Source: Streptomyces fumigatiscleroticus (lineage in GTDB: Bacteria > Actinomycetota > Actinomycetes > Streptomycetales > Streptomycetaceae). From it: a DNA stretch of 64,000 bases. Shown here piece after piece: positions 1 to 9,613 of the stretch. Position 1 is the stretch's first letter. Every line of letters begins with the position of its first letter. Both the position numbers and the translations under genes were made by a program. The stretch lies in the NCBI RefSeq assembly GCF_014647975.1, contig NZ_BMQF01000010.1, positions 1-64,000 of the forward strand, given 5' to 3'. The notes under the pieces were generated by a model. It was not told the origin of the DNA. It was given only the letters and a program-made list of their open reading frames with translations, and did no database searches.

Positions 1-643
1 CCCGCAGCGGATGCCGGGCCAGCACCGCGTCCACCTCCGGCGTCAGCGCCGCCGCCAGCCGCGACGCCGCCGGGCGGTCCTCGTCCCGCAGGGCCTCGAC
101 GGCCGCCAGGACCACCTCGCGTCCGGCATCCGCCGGAACGCCCTGAGCGGCCCGCTCGTACAGCCGCGCGCCCTCCTCCAGGACCAGGTCCGTGTCGATC
201 CCGGCCGGGATCTTGATCTGCGCGTGGTGACGCCACGTGGTGACCGGATCGCCCCAGGCCTCCACGGCGTAGGTCCACGAACCGGGCTCGCCGGCCGTGA
301 CGGTGGCCCCCCAGCGATCCGTTCCCGGGGCCAGTTCCCGCATCGGGGTCCACGGCCCGGGGCGGCCCTCCGGGTCCTTCAGCACGACGTTGGCGGCGAC
401 CGCGTCATGGCCCTCCCGGAACACGGTCGCCGATATCTCGAAGTCCTCCCCGGTCACCGCCTTGGCGGGCCTGCGCCCGTGCTGCACGACTGGGCGCACG
501 TCGAGGACGGGTATGCGCCCCACGGCGGTGGCCCGGCCCGCCGGTGGGGGTGGCGCGACCGGCGCACCGGTGGACACCGGGCGCACGGGTACTGCATCGG
601 TACTGGGTGTCGGTGGTGCCGACGAGTGGTGCCTTGCGGGCAT
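1..643 (-). CDS. glgE: GlgE maltosyltransferase, N-terminal part (runs off window)
   Basis: GlgE (GH13_3) transfers maltosyl units from maltose-1-phosphate onto alpha-1,4-glucans in the cytoplasm. The visible ~214 residues begin with a Pro/Ala-rich stretch of about 40 residues and continue with VGRIPVLDVRPVVQ and an all-beta domain containing AVTGEDFEISATVFREGHD and GSWTYAVEAWGDPVTTW. This is the N-terminal domain typical of GlgE. The catalytic barrel lies outside the window. The ATG at 643 is chosen because a GGAG-like ribosome site precedes it by a few bases. It is divergent from glgP but separated from it by a protease gene. The glgP and glgX genes in the same window support a glycogen/alpha-glucan role. 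The family call rests on remembered N-terminal sequence only, since no catalytic residue can be seen. Confidence 0.85.
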   Translation of the reverse strand, partial: MPARHHSSAPPTPSTDAVPVRPVSTGAPVAPPPPAGRATAVGRIPVLDVRPVVQHGRRPAKAVTGEDFEISATVFREGHDAVAANVVLKDPEGRPGPWTPMRELAPGTDRWGATVTAGEPGSWTYAVEAWGDPVTTWRHHAQIKIPAGIDTDLVLEEGARLYERAAQGVPADAGREVVLAAVEALRDEDRPAASRLAAALTPEVDAVLARHPLR

Positions 644-801
644 GACCGCTCCTGTCCGCGTCAACAGCATGGGTGGGCGGATGGCTGTGGGGAGGTGTGT
701 CCTGCGAGGTCTACCGTGAGGTACCGCAGGAGCCTTCCCACACTCTTCGGGTGGGCAATCCGGCACTTTGTTAACTACTCGCGCGTATGTCTACACACAA
801 G

Positions 802-830
802 TCGGCCCCGTCCGTGACGGACGGAGCCGA
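802..830 (-). terminator. hairpin terminator after the S8 protease gene
   Basis: Two 12-base arms, 802-813 and 819-830, pair with one mismatch around a 5-base loop. The hairpin starts 17 bases beyond the stop codon of the leftward protease gene. There is no long U tract, as is usual in high-GC actinobacteria. Confidence 0.7.
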
Positions 831-846
831 CGCCTTCACTCTCCGC

Positions 847-2049
847 TTACGGACTCGGCGTCTGCAAAAGCCTGTTCGGCGAGCCGAAGCCCCGCTTGGA
901 CACCTTCCCCGAAACCGCCCCGGCAACAAGGTTCTTCGCCACCTGGGCCGGCGTCGCCCCCGGATGGTCCGCGAGGTAGAGCGCGGCGGCACCCGCCGCG
1001 TGCGGCGACGCCATCGACGTGCCCGAGTGGGTCGCTCTGCCCGTGTCGCTCGTGTGGGAGGCCGAGGTGATGGACACTCCCGGGGCGAACAGGTCCACCG
1101 CCGAGCCGAAGTTGGAGAAGCCGGCCCGGGCGTCGTTCCGGTCGGTGGCACCCACCGTGATGGCCTGTTTCACGTTCGCGGGCGAGTACAGGACCGCCGG
1201 CAGCCCCTCGTTGCCCGCGGCGATCGTGTACGTGACGCCGGACGCGATGGAGGTGCGGACGGCGGCGTCCAGCTGGGAGTTGTGGAAGCCGCCCAGGCTG
1301 AGGTTGGCCACCGCGGGCTTGTGCGCGTGCCGGGTCACCCAGTCGATGCCCGCGATCACCCGGGCCGTGGTGCCCTCGCCCGCGTCGTCCAGGACGCGGA
1401 CGGAGACCACCTCGGCCTCCTTGGCGACGCCGTACGCCGTGCCGGCGACGGTGCCCGCCACATGGGTGCCGTGCCCGTTGCCGTCCTGCGCCCTGCGGTC
1501 GCCGTCCACGAAGTCCCAGCCGTCGGCGGCCCGGCCGCCGAAGTCCCGGTGCGTGGTCCGGATGCCGGTGTCGATCACGTACACCGTGACGCCCCGGCCC
1601 CCGGTGCCCCGCCAGCTGTAGCTCCGGTCCAGCGGCAGGGCCGGCTGGTCGAGACGGTCCAGCCCCCAGGACGCGGGGTCGCGCTGGGTGCCGTCGAGGC
1701 TCACCCGGGTGTCCTGCACCACCGAGGCGACATGGGGGTCGGCCGCCAGCAGCTTCGCCCGTCTCGCGTCGGCCCGCACCGCGTAGCCGTTCAGGACCGT
1801 GCCGTAGGTGTGGCTGATCCGGGCCCCGTAGCGCGCGGCGAGGTTTCTTCCCGCCGCCGACGAGGCCTTCGTCCCCTGCCGGAGCGTCACCAGGTAGCTC
1901 CCGCTCACGGTGCCGGGTGTCCCGGCGCCGGGTATCCGTCCCTGAGGTGCGGCGTGCGCGGGCAGGGTGGTGGCCAGAAGCGCCGCGGCGCAGGCCACGG
2001 CGAGCAGGCACCCCGCCCGGCGCAGACGCCGCGTGCGCGTCCGTGCCAT
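847..2049 (-). CDS. secreted S8 (subtilisin-like) serine protease
   Basis: 400 residues. An N-terminal run of Arg is followed by a hydrophobic segment ([20 protein letters not shown]), a Sec-type signal peptide with likely cleavage after AHA. Next comes an inhibitor-I9-type propeptide ([10 protein letters not shown] to about residue 110), then the peptidase S8 domain. The triad is visible as D160 (YVIDTGI), H193 ([10 protein letters not shown]) and S345 ([10 protein letters not shown]). The size and order fit proteinase K/subtilase-type extracellular enzymes. It is transcribed alone toward glgE with its own hairpin, and its promoter must lie in the 421-base gap shared with glgP. The physiological substrate cannot be told; extracellular protein breakdown during growth or development is the usual role. 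Confidence 0.93.
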   Translation of the reverse strand: MARTRTRRLRRAGCLLAVACAAALLATTLPAHAAPQGRIPGAGTPGTVSGSYLVTLRQGTKASSAAGRNLAARYGARISHTYGTVLNGYAVRADARRAKLLAADPHVASVVQDTRVSLDGTQRDPASWGLDRLDQPALPLDRSYSWRGTGGRGVTVYVIDTGIRTTHRDFGGRAADGWDFVDGDRRAQDGNGHGTHVAGTVAGTAYGVAKEAEVVSVRVLDDAGEGTTARVIAGIDWVTRHAHKPAVANLSLGGFHNSQLDAAVRTSIASGVTYTIAAGNEGLPAVLYSPANVKQAITVGATDRNDARAGFSNFGSAVDLFAPGVSITSASHTSDTGRATHSGTSMASPHAAGAAALYLADHPGATPAQVAKNLVAGAVSGKVSKRGFGSPNRLLQTPSP

Positions 2050-2470
2050 GGTGTGCGTTCCCCTCCCTCAACTCGGCGTACGGCTGCCGCTGTCCGCCGG
2101 GTGCGACCGGCGTGCGCCGGTCCGCCACTGGGCAGCCTCTCCTGACGTATGAAGCACCCACAAGGACGCCTATGGGGCCGGAATCGGCCATATCGACCCG
2201 GGGAAACATAAGACGAACGCAGTAGTTTCCGGACGGTTGTGGCTCCGCGAGCGGTACCGGGCGCGCCCCCGAGGTGGGGTCGGACATGGTCGTTCGTGCT
2301 TGTGACGGGCGGTGTGGGCGGTGACTCCACGCCGTCCCGGGGGCGCCCGGGAACGCGGCCGACCCGTGGGACGCGCCGTGTCGGCCGGGCCCTTCCCCCC
2401 GATACCGTCGAAGATGACGACGGGGCGTACACACCGTGCGTCCCCTTCCGCACGCCTGCTGGAGTGGAAT
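2050..2470. other. 421-base divergent gap between protease and glgP
   Basis: This stretch must contain both divergent promoters. No convincing -35/-10 pair stands out. Open frames here are GC-bias shadows of the flanking genes. A 20-codon ATG frame near 2150 has no convincing ribosome site and is not called. The bases just before 2471 supply the glgP ribosome site (GGAG). Confidence 0.4.
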
Positions 2471-5098
2471 GTGAAGGCGATCCGTCGATTCACCGTCCGT
2501 CCCGTACTCCCCGACCCGCTCCGGCCACTCAGCGATCTGGCGCGCAACCTGCGCTGGTCCTGGCACGCGGAGACCCGCGACCTGTTCCAGTCCGTCGACC
2601 CCGAGCGCTGGGCCGCCTCGGGCCGCGACCCGGTACGGCTGCTCGGCACCGTGCCCCCCGCGCGCCTGGCCGAACTGGCCGAGGACCGCCGTTTCCTGCG
2701 CCGGCTGACCGCGGCCGCCGACGACCTGGCCGACTACCTGAGCGGTGACCGCTGGTACCAGGTCCAGCCCGCCGACCTGCCCGCCGCCGTCGCCTACTTC
2801 TCACCCGAGTTCGGCCTCACCGCCGCCCTGCCGCAGTACTCCGGCGGCCTGGGCATCCTCGCCGGCGACCATCTCAAGGCGGCCAGCGACCTCGGCGTGC
2901 CGCTGATCGGCGTCGGCCTCCTCTACCGCCACGGCTACTTCCGCCAGTCCCTGTCCCGGGACGGCTGGCAGCAGGAGCACTACCCGGTGCTGGACCCCAA
3001 CGAGCTGCCGCTGACCCTGCTGAAGGAGACCGACGGCACCCCCGCGCAGGTCGGCCTCGCCCTGCCCGGCTCCACCTCGCTGCGGGCCCGGATCTGGCTG
3101 GCCCAGGTCGGCCGCGTCCCGCTGCTGCTGCTCGACTCCGACGTCGAGGAGAACGACCTCGGCGAACGCGGCGTGACCGACCGGCTCTACGGCGGCGGCA
3201 GCGAGCACCGGCTGCTCCAGGAGATGCTGCTCGGCATAGGGGGCGTGCGGGCGGTGCGGACGTACTGCCGGCTGACCGGTCACCCCGAGCCGGAGGTGTT
3301 CCACACCAACGAGGGCCACGCCGGCTTCCTCGGCCTGGAGCGCATCGCCGAACTGTGCGCCGAGGGGCTGGACTTCGACTCGGCGCTGGAGGCGGTCCGG
3401 GGCGGCACGGTCTTCACCACCCACACCCCCGTCCCGGCCGGCATCGACCGCTTCGACCGCGAGCTGGTCGCCCGCCACTTCGGGCCCGCCGCCGAACTCC
3501 CGCGCATCGACGTCGAGCGGATCCTCCAGCTCGGCATGGAGACCTACCCCGGCGGCGAGCCCAACCTGTTCAACATGGCCGTGATGGGCCTGCGCCTGGC
3601 ACAGCGCGCCAACGGCGTCTCCCTGCTGCACGGCAAGGTCAGCCGGGAGATGTTCTCCGGCCTGTGGCCCGGCTTCGACGCCGACGAGGTGCCGATCACC
3701 TCGGTCACCAACGGCGTGCACGCCCCCACCTGGGTGGCGCCGGAGGTGTTCCGGCTCGGTGCCCGGCAGATCGGCGCCCAGCGCACCGAGGACGCGCTGA
3801 CCGTCGGCGGCTCGGACCGCTGGGACGCCGTCGCCGACATCCCCGACCAGGACATCTGGGAGCTCAGGCGGGAGCTGCGCGAGCAGCTGGTGACCGAGGT
3901 GCGGGCGCGGCTGCGGGCCTCCTGGCGGCAGCGCGGCGCGGGCACGGCCGAGCTGGGCTGGATCGACGGCGTGCTGGACCCCGACGTCCTGACCATCGGC
4001 TTCGCCCGGCGCGTGCCGTCGTACAAGCGGCTGACGCTGATGCTGCGCGACCGGGACCGGCTGATGGACCTGCTGCTGCACCCCGAGCGGCCGGTGCAGA
4101 TCGTGGTCGCCGGCAAGGCGCACCCGGCGGACGACAGCGGCAAGCGGCTGGTGCAGGAGCTGGTGCGGTTCACCGACGACCCGCGGGTGCGGCACCGGAT
4201 CGTGTTCCTGCCCGACTACGGCATGGCCATGGCGCAGAAGCTCTACCCCGGCTGCGACATCTGGCTGAACAACCCGCTCAGGCCGCTGGAGGCGTGCGGC
4301 ACCAGCGGGATGAAGGCCGCGCTCAACGGCTGTCTCAACCTCTCGGTGCTGGACGGCTGGTGGGACGAGTGGTTCCAGCCGGACTTCGGCTGGGCGATCC
4401 CCACCGCGGACGGCGCCGGCACCGACGCCGACCGCCGCGACGACATAGAGGCCGCCGCCCTCTACGACCTGCTGGAGCAGCGGGTGACCCCCCGCTTCTA
4501 CGAGCGGGGCCAGTCCGGACTGCCCGACCGCTGGATCGAGATGGTGCGCCAGACCCTGAGCCTGCTCGGCCCCAAGGTGCTGGCCGGCCGGATGGTCCGC
4601 GAGTACGTCGAGCGGCTCTACGTACCGGCCGCGCACGCGCACCGCGCGCTGCACCCGGACGCCGCGCGGGACCTCGCCGAGTGGAAGGCCCGGGTGCGCT
4701 CGGCCTGGCACGGGGTCACCGTCGACCACGTCGAGACGTCCGCCGCCGCGCTGCCCTCGCTCACCGCGGAACTCGGCACCACCCTGGCCCTGCGGGTGCG
4801 GGTGGGCCTCGGCGGCCTCGCCCCGGACGACGTGGAGGTGCAGGCGGTCTCCGGCCGGGTGGACCCCGAGGACAGCATCGCCGACGGGACGACCGTGGCG
4901 CTGAAGCCGGTGGGCGGCCCGGACCAGGAGGGCCGGTGGATGTACGAGGGCCCGCTCGCGCTGGACCGCACCGGCCCCTTCGGCTACACCGTCCGCATCC
5001 TGCCCGCCCATCCGCTGCTGGCCTCCGGCGCGGAGCTGGGGCTGGTGGCGGTGCCGTCGGAGGAGCTGGTGGAGGCGGGCGGGGTGCTGATGCGCTGA
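2471..5098 (+). CDS. glgP: alpha-glucan (glycogen) phosphorylase
   Basis: 875 residues. It releases glucose-1-phosphate from the non-reducing ends of alpha-1,4-glucans, with pyridoxal phosphate as cofactor. The N-terminal part (RPLSDLARNLRWSWH, then YFSPEFGL near residue 105) is the bacterial/archaeal short phosphorylase type with a DUF3417 N-terminal domain. HTNEGHAGFL and FTTHTPVPAGIDRF follow. The PLP lysine is K615 in GTSGMKAALNG, followed by LDGWWDEW. The GTG at 2471 is chosen because GGAG lies just upstream and homologs begin MKAIRRFTVRP; the longer open frame upstream lacks conserved sequence. It stands near glgE and glgX, so it probably works in glycogen turnover linked to the maltose-1-phosphate route. 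Confidence 0.95.
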   Translation: MKAIRRFTVRPVLPDPLRPLSDLARNLRWSWHAETRDLFQSVDPERWAASGRDPVRLLGTVPPARLAELAEDRRFLRRLTAAADDLADYLSGDRWYQVQPADLPAAVAYFSPEFGLTAALPQYSGGLGILAGDHLKAASDLGVPLIGVGLLYRHGYFRQSLSRDGWQQEHYPVLDPNELPLTLLKETDGTPAQVGLALPGSTSLRARIWLAQVGRVPLLLLDSDVEENDLGERGVTDRLYGGGSEHRLLQEMLLGIGGVRAVRTYCRLTGHPEPEVFHTNEGHAGFLGLERIAELCAEGLDFDSALEAVRGGTVFTTHTPVPAGIDRFDRELVARHFGPAAELPRIDVERILQLGMETYPGGEPNLFNMAVMGLRLAQRANGVSLLHGKVSREMFSGLWPGFDADEVPITSVTNGVHAPTWVAPEVFRLGARQIGAQRTEDALTVGGSDRWDAVADIPDQDIWELRRELREQLVTEVRARLRASWRQRGAGTAELGWIDGVLDPDVLTIGFARRVPSYKRLTLMLRDRDRLMDLLLHPERPVQIVVAGKAHPADDSGKRLVQELVRFTDDPRVRHRIVFLPDYGMAMAQKLYPGCDIWLNNPLRPLEACGTSGMKAALNGCLNLSVLDGWWDEWFQPDFGWAIPTADGAGTDADRRDDIEAAALYDLLEQRVTPRFYERGQSGLPDRWIEMVRQTLSLLGPKVLAGRMVREYVERLYVPAAHAHRALHPDAARDLAEWKARVRSAWHGVTVDHVETSAAALPSLTAELGTTLALRVRVGLGGLAPDDVEVQAVSGRVDPEDSIADGTTVALKPVGGPDQEGRWMYEGPLALDRTGPFGYTVRILPAHPLLASGAELGLVAVPSEELVEAGGVLMR

Positions 5099-5134
5099 CC
5101 CGGGGGGCCGGGACCCCGCCGGGCGGTCGCGCGG

Positions 5135-5647
5135 TCAGTCCTCCCCGAGCTCCCGGGCGCAGAGCCGGCGCAGCACGCTTCCGCACCGCCGTGCGTAGGC
5201 GTGCTGCAATCCGCGTGTCGCCGGTCCGCCCGCCCGGGAGTACCACTTGGCCGGGCGGCTGAAGGCGTTGACGGTCAGCCAGACGGTGCCGTCACCGGTG
5301 CGGTCCACGAGGAAGGACTCCTCGCCGCACTCCGGGTGGCCGTCCAGGGTGCCGTAGGCCCACTCGGCGCGGCGGGCCTCCTCCACCGTCCACACCACAC
5401 GGCACGGAGCTTTGATCATGCCGGCCAGGCTGATGGTGACGTCGACGCCGGGGGCGGCCCGGTCCGCGCCGGTGTCGACGCCGACGCCGAGCAGCCGGTG
5501 CATCTCCCAGGTCAGGAGGGCTTCGGCGGTGCGGCGGAAGACCGGTTCGCCCTCGCCGAGGCGGGCGCGCACGTGCAGGGGGCGGAAGCCGGGCGGGCAG
5601 AAGCCCTGCTGGCGGGTGGCGCCGACGTCGTCGTACGTGAAGGACAT
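5135..5647 (-). CDS. DUF1990 family protein
   Basis: 170 residues starting MSFTYDDVGATR, which is the typical opening of the DUF1990 family. It continues with HVRARLGEGEPVFRRTAEALLTWEMHRLLGV and ends in a region rich in aromatic residues (NAFSRPAKWYSRAGGP). There is no signal peptide or membrane segment, so it is probably cytosolic. The biochemical function is unknown in the family. The ATG at 5647 is preferred over the TTG at 5656 because family members begin MSFTY. It lies 70 bases downstream of the M4 protease gene on the same strand, but a strong terminator separates the two, so it probably has its own promoter in that short gap. Confidence 0.85.
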   Translation of the reverse strand: MSFTYDDVGATRQQGFCPPGFRPLHVRARLGEGEPVFRRTAEALLTWEMHRLLGVGVDTGADRAAPGVDVTISLAGMIKAPCRVVWTVEEARRAEWAYGTLDGHPECGEESFLVDRTGDGTVWLTVNAFSRPAKWYSRAGGPATRGLQHAYARRCGSVLRRLCARELGED

Positions 5648-5663
5648 GACACCCAAGACTAGG

Positions 5664-5700
5664 GCGGCGCCCGGGAAAAACGCGTTCCCGGGCGCCGCCT
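5664..5700 (-). terminator. strong terminator after the M4 protease gene
   Basis: A perfect 15-base-pair stem (5664-5678 with 5686-5700) closes a 7-base loop. It lies 16 bases beyond the protease stop and just before the DUF1990 gene. Confidence 0.85.
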
Positions 5701-5716
5701 GTCACATCGGGTGCGG

Positions 5717-7378
5717 TCAGCTCACGTTGACGGCGGACCAGGCGGCCGCCACCGTGCTGTACTCGGTGGAGCCGGAACCGTACAGGGCCGACGCCGCGTT
5801 CAGGGTCGCCGTGCGGGCGGCCTTGTAGTTGGTCGTCGAGGTCATGTACGTGGTCAGCGCCTTGTACCAGATCTGGAGCGCCTTGGCGCGGCCGATGCCG
5901 GTGACCGTGGAGCCGTTGTACGTCGGCGAGCTGTAGGACACGCCGTTGATCGTCTTCGAGCCGCTGCCCTCGGACAGCAGGTAGAAGAAGTGGTTGGCGA
6001 CACCGGACGAGTAGTGGACGTCCTTGCTGCCCAGGCTGGAGGACCAGTAGTCGGCGGAGGCGCCGTCCTTGCTGGGCTTGTCCATGTAGCGCAGCGGGGA
6101 GCCGTCGCCGTTGATGTTGATCTTCTCGCCGATGAGGTAGTCACCGGGGTCGGAGGCGTTGCCGGCGTAGAACTCCACGCCGGTGCCGAAGATGTCGCTC
6201 GTCGCCTCGTTCAGGCCGCCGGACTCGCCGCTGTAGTTCAGGCCCGCGGTGTTGGAGGTGACGCCGTGGCTCATCTCGTGGCCGGCCACGTCCAGCGAGG
6301 TCAGCGGGTGGGTGTTGCCCGAGCCGTCGCCGTAGGTCATGCAGAAGCAGCTGTCGTCCCAGAAGGCGTTGACGTAGCCGCTGCTGTAGTGGACCCGGGA
6401 GTAGGCCGCGACGCCGTTGTTCTTGATGCCGTTGCGGCCGAAGGTGTTCTTGTAGAAGTCCCAGGTCACCTGGGCGCCGTAGGCGGCGTCGACGGCGGCG
6501 GTCTGGTCGGTGGAGGAGCTGGAGGCGGCGCCGGTGCCCCAGGTGTCGTCGGCGTCGGTGAAGAGCGTGCCGGTGCCGGAGGTCTTGCGCGCCAGGTTGT
6601 ACGTCTTGTGGCCGCCGCGCGAGGTGTCGTACAGCTGGTACGTCGAGCCCGACTTGTAGGTGCCCAGGGTGACGGTGCCGGAGTACAGGCTCTTGCCGGT
6701 GCCGGTCTCGATGCCCTGGTACTCGTGGAGCTTGGCGCCGGTGGCCGCGTCGGTGATGACGTGCAGCTCGCTCGGGGTGCCGTCGTCCTGGAGACCGCCG
6801 ACGACGGTCTCGTAGGCCAGCACCGGCTTGCCGTCGGCGGCCCAGATCACCTTGCGCGGCGCGGAGTCGGCCTCGGTCTTGACCGAGCCGGCCGCCTCGG
6901 CCGCGGTCAGGGCCTGCTTCTCGGCCTTGCTCGCGGCGAGCTTCGGCGTCACGGAGGCGACCTCGATGGTGGCCTTCGTCGCCTTGGTCACGCTTCGCAC
7001 GGCGCCGGCCTTGGACTCGTGGACGACCAGGTCGCCGCCGAGGACGGGGAGACCGTCGTAGGTGCGCTCGTAGCGCGTGTGGACCGTGCCGTCGGCGTCC
7101 TTGACGACGTCTCTGACGACCAGCTTCTCCTTGGCGCCGAGACCTATCTCGTCGGCGGTCGAGGGCGCGGCCGCCTGCTGCTCCTGGATCAGGGCGGTGC
7201 GGGCGGACGCCGACAGCAGCAGCGGGGCGCCGGCGAGGGTGGAGCGGCCGGTGGTGTCGGCCGGGATCTGGGCGGTGGCGCTGGTGGCCAGGCCCGTGGT
7301 GAGCAGTGCTCCGGCCGCGACGGCGGTGGAGACGGCCAGAACGGTGCGCTTGTGACGCGCGTAGCGGGGGGTGGTCAC
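5717..7378 (-). CDS. secreted neutral zinc metalloprotease (peptidase M4)
   Basis: 553 residues with the full thermolysin-family layout: a signal peptide (residues ~1-37, ending ATAQ), an FTP/PepSY propeptide to about residue 225, the M4 catalytic domain, and an M4 C-terminal domain ending AAAWSAVNVS. The zinc motif is HEMSH at residues 367-371, with the third ligand in GGLNEATSD about 20 residues later. The propeptide acts as an intramolecular chaperone and inhibitor in this family. The product should be extracellular and calcium-stabilised. It is a single-gene unit with a terminator at 5664-5700 and a long upstream gap. It is the second secreted protease in 7 kb, after the S8 enzyme. Confidence 0.95.
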   Translation of the reverse strand: MTTPRYARHKRTVLAVSTAVAAGALLTTGLATSATAQIPADTTGRSTLAGAPLLLSASARTALIQEQQAAAPSTADEIGLGAKEKLVVRDVVKDADGTVHTRYERTYDGLPVLGGDLVVHESKAGAVRSVTKATKATIEVASVTPKLAASKAEKQALTAAEAAGSVKTEADSAPRKVIWAADGKPVLAYETVVGGLQDDGTPSELHVITDAATGAKLHEYQGIETGTGKSLYSGTVTLGTYKSGSTYQLYDTSRGGHKTYNLARKTSGTGTLFTDADDTWGTGAASSSSTDQTAAVDAAYGAQVTWDFYKNTFGRNGIKNNGVAAYSRVHYSSGYVNAFWDDSCFCMTYGDGSGNTHPLTSLDVAGHEMSHGVTSNTAGLNYSGESGGLNEATSDIFGTGVEFYAGNASDPGDYLIGEKININGDGSPLRYMDKPSKDGASADYWSSSLGSKDVHYSSGVANHFFYLLSEGSGSKTINGVSYSSPTYNGSTVTGIGRAKALQIWYKALTTYMTSTTNYKAARTATLNAASALYGSGSTEYSTVAAAWSAVNVS

Positions 7379-7759
7379 ACAAGCTCCTTCGTGGGGAGTC
7401 CGGCCGGCGTGGGGGGTCCGGCCGGAGCGGGTTTCGTGAAGTTGTGCGGCGGGTGGAGGAAGAGTGACATCGAGGGCGCGTACATGTCAGGAGGGGGGAA
7501 TGACGTTGGCCGAAAATAGACCTTCAAGTGAACGTTTCGTGCGTGTGAACCGGCCCGACCTCGGCAAAGCGGCAACAAGACCGGCGTAAGGGATTGGCAA
7601 AAACGCGCGGTGAAAAGGGTGTCGTTCCGGGAGGGCGGCCCGCCCGGGGTGGCCTCCCGGAACGACGGGGAGCGTTGTTTTCTGTCAGGGGCCTGTCACG
7701 AGAATGGCCGGAAACGGTCCGTTGTCCGGGCGTTCACGTTCGATATGCGGAACGTCCGC
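7379..7759. other. 381-base gap: promoter region of the M4 protease and end of the ABC operon
   Basis: The right part holds the hairpin at 7621-7666. The left part (7379-7560) is relatively A/T-rich for this window (for example the AATAG tract near 7515) and probably contains the promoter and leader of the M4 protease. No gene is seen. Confidence 0.45.
7621..7666 (-). terminator. terminator of the heterodimeric ABC exporter operon
   Basis: A 14-base-pair perfect stem (7621-7634 with 7653-7666) closes an 18-base loop. It is followed leftward by CCCTTTT and rightward by TTGTTTT, so it can act in both directions. It sits about 95 bases beyond the stop at 7760. Confidence 0.75.
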
Positions 7760-9613
7760 TCAGGTCAGGCTGTCCCGCCAGGCCTGGTGGAGATCGGCGA
7801 AGCGGCCCCGCCCCGCGACCAGTTCCGCCGGAGTGCCGTCCTCCACGATCCGGCCGTGCTCCATGACCAGCACCCGGTCGGCGATCTCCACGGTCGACAG
7901 CCGGTGGGCGATCACCACCGCGGTACGTCCCTTCAGCACCGTCGTCATGGCCCGTTGCACGGCCCGTTCGCCGGGGATGTCCAGCGAGCTGGTCGCCTCG
8001 TCGAGGATCAGCACGGCCGGATCGGCGAGCAGCGCCCGCGCGAACGCCACGAGCTGGCGCTGCCCGGCGGATATCCGGCCGCCCCGCTTGCGGACGTCGG
8101 TGTCGTAGCCGTCCGGCAGCGCGCTGATGAAGTCATGGGCGCCGATCGCCTTCGCCGCCCGCTCGATCTCCTCGCGGGAGGCGTCCGGCCGGCCGATGGC
8201 GATGTTGTCGGCGACGGTCCCGGAGAACAGGAACGCCTCCTGCGTCACCATGACCACCCCCCGCCGCAGTTCGGCCACATCGAGGTCGCGCAGGTCGACG
8301 CCGTCCAGCAGCACCCGCCCCTCGGAGGGGTCGTAGAAGCGCGCGAGCAGCTTGACCAGCGTCGACTTGCCCGCGCCGGTGGTACCGACGACGGCGACCG
8401 TCTGCCCGGTCGAAAGGGTGAGGTCGAAGCGGGGCAGCACCTCCCCGCCGGTGCGGTAGGCGAAGCGCACGCCGTCGAAGACGACCTCGCGGCCGGGGTG
8501 CCGGGACCTCGCCGGCGGCAACCGACGGGGCGAGGCCGGCTCGGGCACGGACGGGGTCTGCGCCAGCAGCCCGGCGATCTTCTCCAGCGAGGCCGCCGCC
8601 GACTGGTAGGAGTTGAGGAACATGCCGAGCCGGTCGATGGGGTCGTACAGCCGCCGCAGATACAGCACCGCCGCCGCCAGCACCCCCAGGGCGAGCGTGC
8701 CGTCCGCCACCCGGTAGGCGCCCCACAGCACGATCAGCGCGACCGCCGTATTGGCGACCAGCCGGGAGCCGACGACATAGCGGGCCATCTCCAGCAGCGC
8801 GTCGCCGTTGGTGCGCTCGTGCCGGCGGTTGAGGACCCGGAAGTCCGCGTCGTTGGCGGCCTCGCGGCGGAACGCCCGCACCGGGCGGATGCCGTTCATC
8901 GTCTCCACGAACTTCACGATCACCGCGGCGATGGCCGTGGAGCGCAGCCGGTAGACCCGCTTGGCGCGCCGCTGGTACGTCCGCACCAGCGCGTACAGCG
9001 GCACGAACGACGCCACCGCCACGGCACCGAGCCCCAGGTCGAGCCAGAGCAGCATCGCCGATATGTAGAGGAAGGACAGGATCACCGTGACCAGCTCCTG
9101 GAGCCCCTCGCTGAGCAGTTCGCGCAGCGACTCCACGTCCGTGGTGGAGCGGGAGATGAGCCGGCCGGAGGTGTAGCGCTCGTGGAAGTCGATGCTCAGC
9201 GCCTGCGCATGGCGGAAGATCCGGCCGCGCAGATCGAGCAGCACGTCCTGGTTGACCCGCGCGGCGGCGCGGACGAAGGCGTACTGGAGCCCGCCGGAGG
9301 CCAGCGCGCATCCCAGACAGCCCGCGGCCACCGCGAACAGCGGACCGCGGTCGTGGTGCCGGAACGCCGGTACGGCCCGGTCGATGGCGTACGCCACCAG
9401 CAGCGGGCCCGCCTGCACCGCCGCCTGCTGGAGCAGCAGCAGAAGGGTGGTGACGGCGACCCGGGACCGCATCGGGGCCAGCAGCGAGCGCAGCAGGGCG
9501 GCGGTGGCGCCGGGCGGGGTGGGCAGGACGTCGCGGTCGAAGGGGTCGTCGTGGGGGCGGGGGCGGTCCCGCTCGTCGTCGGCGGGCGGGACGGACGTGG
9601 TGGCCGCCGTCAT
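7760..9613 (-). CDS. ABC exporter half-transporter, subunit B (permease-ATPase fusion)
   Basis: 617 residues. A Pro/Asp-rich N-terminal leader is followed by a six-helix ABC transmembrane domain (~55-340) and a nucleotide-binding domain with Walker A GTTGAGKST, signature ISAGQRQL and Walker B VLILDEATSSLD. The signature departs from LSGGQ while the Walker B glutamate is kept. The ATG overlaps the stop of the upstream half-transporter (9610) by four bases, so the two are translationally coupled. Together they form a heterodimeric exporter in the plasma membrane of the multidrug/lipid type (BmrCD, TmrAB and TM287/288 have the same plan). The substrate is unknown. Confidence 0.93.
   Translation of the reverse strand: MTAATTSVPPADDERDRPRPHDDPFDRDVLPTPPGATAALLRSLLAPMRSRVAVTTLLLLLQQAAVQAGPLLVAYAIDRAVPAFRHHDRGPLFAVAAGCLGCALASGGLQYAFVRAAARVNQDVLLDLRGRIFRHAQALSIDFHERYTSGRLISRSTTDVESLRELLSEGLQELVTVILSFLYISAMLLWLDLGLGAVAVASFVPLYALVRTYQRRAKRVYRLRSTAIAAVIVKFVETMNGIRPVRAFRREAANDADFRVLNRRHERTNGDALLEMARYVVGSRLVANTAVALIVLWGAYRVADGTLALGVLAAAVLYLRRLYDPIDRLGMFLNSYQSAAASLEKIAGLLAQTPSVPEPASPRRLPPARSRHPGREVVFDGVRFAYRTGGEVLPRFDLTLSTGQTVAVVGTTGAGKSTLVKLLARFYDPSEGRVLLDGVDLRDLDVAELRRGVVMVTQEAFLFSGTVADNIAIGRPDASREEIERAAKAIGAHDFISALPDGYDTDVRKRGGRISAGQRQLVAFARALLADPAVLILDEATSSLDIPGERAVQRAMTTVLKGRTAVVIAHRLSTVEIADRVLVMEHGRIVEDGTPAELVAGRGRFADLHQAWRDSLT

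Noticed and set aside
2152-2215. Short ATG frame of about 20 codons in the protease/glgP gap
   Set aside because: No convincing ribosome site or recognisable sequence.
2801-5011. Long minus-strand frame opposite glgP
   Set aside because: Shadow of glgP with no motif; the codon bias fits the plus strand.
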